The notes beneath the pieces are model-generated. The model did not search any database. It saw nothing but the letters and a program-made list of their open reading frames with translations, and was not told the DNA's origin. Shown piece after piece: positions 5,884 to 9,982 of a stretch of DNA of 9,982 nucleotides. The translations under genes were made by a program, and so were the position numbers. Location of the stretch: NCBI GenBank assembly GCA_965371325.1, contig CBDUXZ010000038.1, positions 1-9,982 of the forward strand. The letters run 5' to 3'. How positions within the stretch are numbered: the first letter of the stretch is position 1; every line of letters starts with the position of its first letter. Origin of the DNA: CBDUXZ01 sp965371325 [NCBI: uncultured bacterium] (lineage in GTDB: Bacteria > JAUYMQ01).

Positions 5884-7446
5884 CTATTCTCCCGCGTAGC
5901 GCCCGCGATCGATGTTGTACTTCTTGAGGAGCTGTTGAAGCAGCGTCCGGTTCATGCCCGCGGCGGCTGCCGCCTGCGTCACGTTGCCTTTGCTTGTCCT
6001 GAGGATCTGTTCCAGAAATTCCCGTTCCACCTTGGCCGCGGCCCGCTCTCGCGCCTGCCTTTTCGCCTCCTTCAGATCTTCGTTGCTGGAGATGGGACCA
6101 GCTGCCGCCGGCGCACTTTCACCCGACTCGATAATCTCAACCGGCAGATCCGAAAGCTCTATTTGCACTCCCCTGGAAAGCACGATGCCACGCTGTATGA
6201 CGTTCTCCATCTCGCGCACGTTGCCCGGCCACTCGTAGGTGCGTAGGGCGGCAAGGGCTTCCGGAGTCATGCTCTTCATGTTCTTCCCGGATTCCTTGGC
6301 GTACTTACTGAGGAAGAAGGGAACGAGATGGTCGATGTCCTCGATCCGCTCCCGGAGGGGGGGAAGCTTGATGGGAATCACATTCAGACGATAGAAGAGA
6401 TCTTCGCGAAATTTCCTCTCCTTCACCCGCTTGACAAGATTCAGATTGGTTGCGGCAATCACACGGATATCAACGGGGATGGGATGCACTCCACCGACCC
6501 TTTCGATCTCGTATTCCTGGAGCGTCCGGAGAAGCTTGATCTGGAGCTCATTGGGCATCTCGCCGATCTCATCGAGAAAGAGCGTTCCTCCCTCGGCCTG
6601 TTCCATCTTCCCGATCTTCTGGCGAATAGCGCCGGTGAAGGCGCCTTTCTCGTGGCCAAAGAGCTCGGAGGAAAGCAGTTCCTCGGACAGCGTCGTACAG
6701 TTCACGGCTACGAATGTCTTCGAGGCCCGCGGACTCCACTGCGTGATCGCACGGGCGAAGATTTCTTTCCCCGTTCCGCTTTCACCGAGAAGCAGGACAG
6801 TGGCCTTCGAATCGGCAGCCGCCTTGGCCAGATCCACGACACGGTTGAGCGCAGCGCTGTTTCCCACCAGCTGATACCGCTTCGAGACCTGATCGCGCAG
6901 CTCCTTGCGCTCGAGGTTTACGGCCGAGTAGAACCGCGCGTTGTCTATGGCAATCGCGGCAAAGTTCGCAAAGGCGGTGCAGAGTTGTACGTCGCTCTCG
7001 GCAAAACCGTCCGGGCGGGTCGAGTTGATGGCCTCGAAGACCCCGATGAGCCGGTCCTTGACTCTCAGGGGAACCGCCAGGAGCGACCGGGTGTCAAAGC
7101 CGATCTCCTCGTCGTAGCCGGAGTAGAAGCGTGAATCCGCGCTGGTATCACCGACGATGAGGGGACGCCCCTCCCGCGCAACCCAGCCCGCAACGCCGGT
7201 TCCGACCGGAAGCCGCTGCTCCTTGAGCTCCTCCCCCTTCGTCCCCTTGACCACGGCAAAGACCAACGCGCTCCCCGACTCGTCCAGCAGGAGCAAACTC
7301 GTCGCCTCGCACTGAAGGAGCTTGCCCGCCCGGGTCACCAGCAGGTCCAGGATCTCATCGAGTTCCAGGGCCGAGGTGAGGAGCGCCCCAACCTCGATCA
7401 GGCTCTCGAACTTGTCAGGGGGAACCTGAGAGAGATCTTCTTTCAA
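5884..7446 (-). CDS. Sigma-54-dependent enhancer-binding activator, GAF-AAA+-Fis
   Basis: This ATPase remodels RNA polymerase-sigma-54 at -24/-12 promoters. Numbered from TTG 7446 (520 residues), a GAF sensory domain spans about 14-175. The AAA+ core has Walker A GESGTGKE (221-228), the sigma-54-contacting GAFTGA loop (268-273), Walker B GGTLFLDEIGEM (286-297), the arginine-finger segment FREDLFYRLNV (346-356) and the sensor II-like GNVREMEN (408-415). A Fis-type helix-turn-helix lies near the C-terminus (about 486-514). All activator motifs are intact, so the genome should encode RpoN. The frame is open to an ATG at 7494 (536 residues), but that ATG has no ribosome binding site and coincides with the predicted transcript start; TTG 7446 has GGAGAAGG upstream. 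No receiver domain is present, so the GAF domain presumably senses a small molecule. The domain order resembles NorR/NifA-type regulators; the target is unknown. Confidence 0.9.
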   Translation of the reverse strand: MKEDLSQVPPDKFESLIEVGALLTSALELDEILDLLVTRAGKLLQCEATSLLLLDESGSALVFAVVKGTKGEELKEQRLPVGTGVAGWVAREGRPLIVGDTSADSRFYSGYDEEIGFDTRSLLAVPLRVKDRLIGVFEAINSTRPDGFAESDVQLCTAFANFAAIAIDNARFYSAVNLERKELRDQVSKRYQLVGNSAALNRVVDLAKAAADSKATVLLLGESGTGKEIFARAITQWSPRASKTFVAVNCTTLSEELLSSELFGHEKGAFTGAIRQKIGKMEQAEGGTLFLDEIGEMPNELQIKLLRTLQEYEIERVGGVHPIPVDIRVIAATNLNLVKRVKERKFREDLFYRLNVIPIKLPPLRERIEDIDHLVPFFLSKYAKESGKNMKSMTPEALAALRTYEWPGNVREMENVIQRGIVLSRGVQIELSDLPVEIIESGESAPAAAGPISSNEDLKEAKRQARERAAAKVEREFLEQILRTSKGNVTQAAAAAGMNRTLLQQLLKKYNIDRGRYAGE

Positions 7447-7450
7447 AAAA

Positions 7451-7458
7451 CCTTCTCC
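7451..7458 (-). promoter_or_regulatory. Ribosome binding site that decides the activator start
   Basis: GGAGAAGG on the minus strand lies 4 bases (8 from the GGAG core) before the in-frame TTG at 7446. The upstream ATG at 7494 is preceded by only AT-rich promoter sequence. This favours a 520-residue protein beginning MKEDLSQVPP. Confidence 0.55.
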
Positions 7459-7498
7459 GCCGTCTGGGGGGCAGGGGACACGGGCAACTGTCATTTAT

Positions 7499-7527
7499 TT
7501 TATAACAGAAGAGTAAATAGGCGTCAA
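7499..7527 (-). promoter_or_regulatory. Sigma-70 promoter of the GAF-AAA+-Fis activator gene
   Basis: On the minus strand TTGACG (7527 to 7522, five of six matches) and TATAAA (7504 to 7499, five of six) are separated by exactly 17 bases, in a locally AT-rich stretch of otherwise GC-rich DNA. Transcription would start about 7494-7491, giving a leader of roughly 45-48 bases to the TTG start at 7446. This is the best promoter in the window and implies ordinary housekeeping expression of the activator. Confidence 0.7.
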
Positions 7528-7607
7528 TCCTGACACATTGGCGGCGGTTCTGGCGCGAGGCATCCCCCCCTGCTATCGATGGCCTGGCCTGATTTCGTAG
7601 GAATTTT

Positions 7608-7630
7608 CCCCCTATTCGGGGGCGCCCTGA
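7608..7630. other. GC hairpin between the propeller gene and the activator promoter
   Basis: CCCCC (7608-7612) and GGGGG (7618-7622) flank a 5-base loop. A second possible pairing, CCCTG/CAGGG, lies just beyond, toward the propeller gene stop at 7668. This is where a transcript of the upstream minus-strand genes should end. No U-run follows on the minus strand (AAAATT instead), so it is at best a non-canonical or Rho-assisted 3' structure. Confidence 0.3.
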
Positions 7631-7667
7631 AGGGTAGCCCAGGGTGCTTGAGACAGGCGGGCGGCAA

Positions 7668-9851
7668 TCACTCTCCCTGAAGGGACGATTGCTCCTCCGC
7701 GGGGAGATAACGAGCGGCGAAACCGTTGTCGCCGACGGCCCAGGCGCCGCCCCTGGAAAAGAACCTGAAGGCGCGGATGAACCGGGAGGGCTCCAGACGC
7801 TGTCGGCGCCAGTTGTGGCCGCCATCCACTGAATGAAGGATCGCCTGGGGCGCCACCAACCATCCGTATTTCGCGTCTATGAAATGGAAATTCCTGGCCT
7901 CGATGCCCGGGAGGGGGATCCCGTGCCAGGTCGCCCCCCCATCGTCGGTGAGGTAGAGCACGCTGCCGCCTTCCGCCCTCCGTCCCAGGACCCATCCCTG
8001 CCTTGAATTCAAAAATTGGATTTTCGAAAGGCGAACCTGCTCGCCGATCCGCACTCGCACCCAGGTTTCTCCACCATCGGCGGACCGGAGCAAGTACCCT
8101 TCGCGCTGGAGCGCGAATAGGTGCTCGGAATCCGATGCATCGACGGAAACTATCGATCCCGCGCCCAGAACTCCCCGCGGGGGAAGCTGCGAAAAACTGC
8201 GGGCCCCGTCGCGGGAGAGTAGAAGCGTCCCGCCTCCGGCCACCAGGAGCAGATCTTTGCTTGCGTACACGGCCGCAAGCAGTGTCTCCCCGACCGCCGC
8301 GGCCCCGCGCCGCCAGTGGGCCCCGCCATCTTCCGTGACGATGACAAGCCCCCTCTCGCCCACGGCTACGCCGCGCCGCTCGTCCATGAAGTCCAGATCG
8401 TAAATCCTCCCTCTCACCGGCGTCGCCTGTATCCGCCAGGAACTCCGCCAGGGGCGGCCCTCGAGACTCGAGGCGGCTATCCGCCCCTTGTCCCCGCCTA
8501 TCCAGGCCCGCGCCCGTCCCGATGGAAGTGTGGCCGTGTCAATGCGGCGGAGCACAGTATCAGTACGCCTCGCGGCCTCGCGCCAGCGATGGCCGCCGTC
8601 ATCCGTCACAAGGATGCGGCCCGCCCCTCCCGCCGCCCAGCCCCGCTTCCGGTCGGCGAAATGCACGTCCATGAGATCAAAATCCTCACCGGGAAGCTGG
8701 ACGGGCCAGGTACGCGCACCGTCCGCCGTAGCGCGAAGGTTCCCGCTGGCATCGATGGCGAGCCCGTTCTTCCCGTCCGACATCGAGAAGCTCACAAGCT
8801 TGCTCTTCTGGTTCTGCTTCGCTTCGTACACGAGCTTCCACACGCGGCCGAGGCTCCGTGTGCGGAAGAGAAGCTGGACGCCGCTGCGCATGACTTCCGC
8901 TACTCCGTTGTAGCGATCGACAAAACGGGCGTTCACGATGAAGGGATCTCCGCTCCCCTCCCTCTCCAGGTCACCCGAGCCGGCAGGCGCATCGCCGATC
9001 GGGACCCTGGTATCGACCTTCACACTTCTCATCAGAGCGTCCACGGTACGCACAAGCTTCCAGTGCTCACCGCTATCCTTCGTTCTGTAGATCGCGTGGC
9101 CGTCGCTCGCGTAGCCCCGGCGTCCGCTGACAAACCGCCAGCCGACGGCCTCCTGCAGAGACGACCAGTTCGTCCCGCCGTCACGCGTGCTGATCAGCGT
9201 ACCCGGGCCGCCGGCCCAGCCTGTCCTGGGGTTCAGCATCTGAATATGCGTCAGATCGCTTCCGGTTCCCGCCTGCTGCCGGTCCCAGGTGCTCCCTCCG
9301 TTCTCGGTCCGAAGGATGAGACCCTTCTCCCCGACAGCCCATCCCAGCTCGGCGTTTACAAAGTCAATGCGCCTCACCCGCTTGTCCGCGCTGAAGCGGA
9401 GCGTTTTCCATCTGGCCCCGCCGTCGTCACTGCGGAGTATTTCACCCGCTTTGGTCAGGGCAAATCCGCGATTCAAGCCCTTCCAGAGGAGCTGGTCGAA
9501 CCGCGCATAGTCGACCCCCACCAGGGGCGCCCATGTCTTCCCCCCGTCGGTCGTCCGGTAGAGCCCGCCTGAAACCCCGGCCGTCCACGCATGATCCTTG
9601 TCGGCGACCCAGACCGCCGTGAGATCGTCGTCGATCTTCGTTTTCAGAACTTGCCAGGCTTCCGCGCGGAACGGAGCGCCGTAGGGCTTCTCGAAGGCGC
9701 GATGGCCGTGCACGATCGCGCGCGGCTTCTCGCGGCGGCCAAACGCCTGCGCGATACCCGCGTACACGAACGCCCCCGCCGACAGAAGGGCGAAGGCGAT
9801 CAGGAGGCGCAGAGCCGGCTTTAAGGAATGACGCACGCGCGTTTTTCTCAC
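7668..9851 (-). CDS. Exported YCF48/BNR-repeat double beta-propeller protein
   Basis: This 727-residue protein has a positively charged N-terminus, a hydrophobic stretch (14-34) and an AQA end (34-36), which reads as a signal peptide or N-terminal anchor. The mature part is a chain of repeats of the form GWAVGxxGxhxRTxDGGxxW. DGGxxW-like boxes start near residues 101, 142, 183, 223, 258, 331, 376, 417, 461, 507, 547, 590, 635 and 675; those at 331, 461 and 547 are degenerate. That is fourteen at about 41-residue spacing, which fits two seven-bladed propellers; a roughly 30-residue insertion (about 275-305) interrupts the first. This is the YCF48/sortilin-like BNR fold; family members are assembly factors, glycosidases or binding proteins, and no catalytic residues can be assigned here. 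The start is GTG 9851 with no clear ribosome binding site; it lies 27 bp after a crotonase gene. The ligand and location (periplasm or cell surface) are inferred or unknown. Confidence 0.85.
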   Translation of the reverse strand: MRKTRVRHSLKPALRLLIAFALLSAGAFVYAGIAQAFGRREKPRAIVHGHRAFEKPYGAPFRAEAWQVLKTKIDDDLTAVWVADKDHAWTAGVSGGLYRTTDGGKTWAPLVGVDYARFDQLLWKGLNRGFALTKAGEILRSDDGGARWKTLRFSADKRVRRIDFVNAELGWAVGEKGLILRTENGGSTWDRQQAGTGSDLTHIQMLNPRTGWAGGPGTLISTRDGGTNWSSLQEAVGWRFVSGRRGYASDGHAIYRTKDSGEHWKLVRTVDALMRSVKVDTRVPIGDAPAGSGDLEREGSGDPFIVNARFVDRYNGVAEVMRSGVQLLFRTRSLGRVWKLVYEAKQNQKSKLVSFSMSDGKNGLAIDASGNLRATADGARTWPVQLPGEDFDLMDVHFADRKRGWAAGGAGRILVTDDGGHRWREAARRTDTVLRRIDTATLPSGRARAWIGGDKGRIAASSLEGRPWRSSWRIQATPVRGRIYDLDFMDERRGVAVGERGLVIVTEDGGAHWRRGAAAVGETLLAAVYASKDLLLVAGGGTLLLSRDGARSFSQLPPRGVLGAGSIVSVDASDSEHLFALQREGYLLRSADGGETWVRVRIGEQVRLSKIQFLNSRQGWVLGRRAEGGSVLYLTDDGGATWHGIPLPGIEARNFHFIDAKYGWLVAPQAILHSVDGGHNWRRQRLEPSRFIRAFRFFSRGGAWAVGDNGFAARYLPAEEQSSLQGE

Positions 9852-9878
9852 GCGGGGGGAGTTGTTTCAGCGGGGTTT

Positions 9879-9982
9879 TTAGCGGCCTTTCCAGTCGGGA
9901 TCACGTTTTTCCATGAAGGCCGTGATGCCCTCGACGACATCTTCGGTCATCGTATTGATCGTCAGCTGCGATTTCAGATACT
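9879..9982 (-). CDS. Crotonase-family (enoyl-CoA hydratase/isomerase) protein, C-terminal 33 residues
   Basis: Only the last 33 codons are visible, ending at TAA (9881-9879). They read YLKSQLTINT, then MTEDVVEGITAFMEKRDPDWKGR. The pattern (S/T)ED..EGI.AF.EKR.P.W.GR is the characteristic tail of enoyl-CoA hydratases and related crotonase-fold acyl-CoA enzymes. The active-site residues lie outside the window, so the reaction cannot be chosen among hydratase, isomerase or naphthoyl-CoA synthase types. The gene is on the same strand as, and 27 bp upstream of, the propeller gene, so the two may share a transcript. Confidence 0.75.
   Translation of the reverse strand, partial: YLKSQLTINTMTEDVVEGITAFMEKRDPDWKGR

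Noticed and set aside
8316-9572. A 418-codon open frame on the plus strand inside the propeller gene
   Set aside because: It is antisense to a gene with a clear repeat fold and signal peptide. The translation is low-complexity, rich in Pro, Arg and Ala, without any domain. Long antisense frames are expected in DNA this GC-rich.

Overview
This is a GC-rich bacterial chromosomal segment of ordinary housekeeping and regulatory type. It carries a partial SF1 helicase, a three-gene pyruvate dehydrogenase (PDH) operon, a TetR-family regulator, a sigma-54 enhancer-binding protein (EBP), a small unknown protein, a large exported beta-propeller protein and the tail of a crotonase-family gene. The heterodimeric E1 (pdhA/pdhB, not AceE), an EBP with an intact GAFTGA motif and a 26-residue-plus export signal suggest a Gram-negative, RpoN-containing bacterium. 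A lineage such as Deltaproteobacteria sensu lato, Nitrospinota or Tectomicrobia would fit, but the sequence alone does not fix the taxon.

Layout. Positions 1-1043 (+) are the C-terminal part of a Upf1/DNA2-like helicase whose start lies outside the window. Positions 1044-1380 are a non-coding, very GC-rich, repeat-loaded spacer between two convergent genes. It holds a 26-bp tandem repeat and two copies of a CTCCTCGCAATGACAGG element. Positions 1381-4654 (-) are pdhA-pdhB-pdhC, tightly packed: a 4-bp ATGA overlap between A and B, and a 26-bp gap between B and C. No E3 (lpd) gene is visible. Positions 4655-4974 are the divergent control region between pdhA and a TetR gene (4975-5601, +), with a 16-bp operator-like palindrome that contains a TATATT -10-like hexamer.

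Positions 5614-7446 (-) hold a GAF-AAA+-Fis activator followed by a 66-residue unknown protein. The activator has a near-consensus sigma-70 promoter (TTGACG-17-TATAAA, 7527 to 7499). That promoter places the transcript start on the first in-frame ATG, which argues that translation really starts at a TTG 48 bases further in. The small gene ends face to face with tetR, and the two stop codons lie in the two arms of one hairpin. Positions 7668-9851 (-) encode a 727-residue secreted protein with 14 countable DGGxxW-type boxes at about 41-residue spacing, which fits two seven-bladed propellers of the YCF48/BNR type. It follows the last 33 codons of a crotonase-family gene by 27 bp.

How it works together. 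PdhA/B decarboxylate pyruvate and PdhC transfers the acetyl group to CoA, with a dihydrolipoamide dehydrogenase supplied from elsewhere. The divergent TetR protein is the obvious candidate local regulator of that operon and of itself. The EBP's target is not visible: I found no convincing -24/-12 promoter in the window. No CRISPR array, tRNA, rRNA, insertion sequence or clearly new multigene system was recognised. The most interesting items are the double-propeller protein, the small protein behind the EBP, the start-site problem of the EBP and the repeat-filled spacer.
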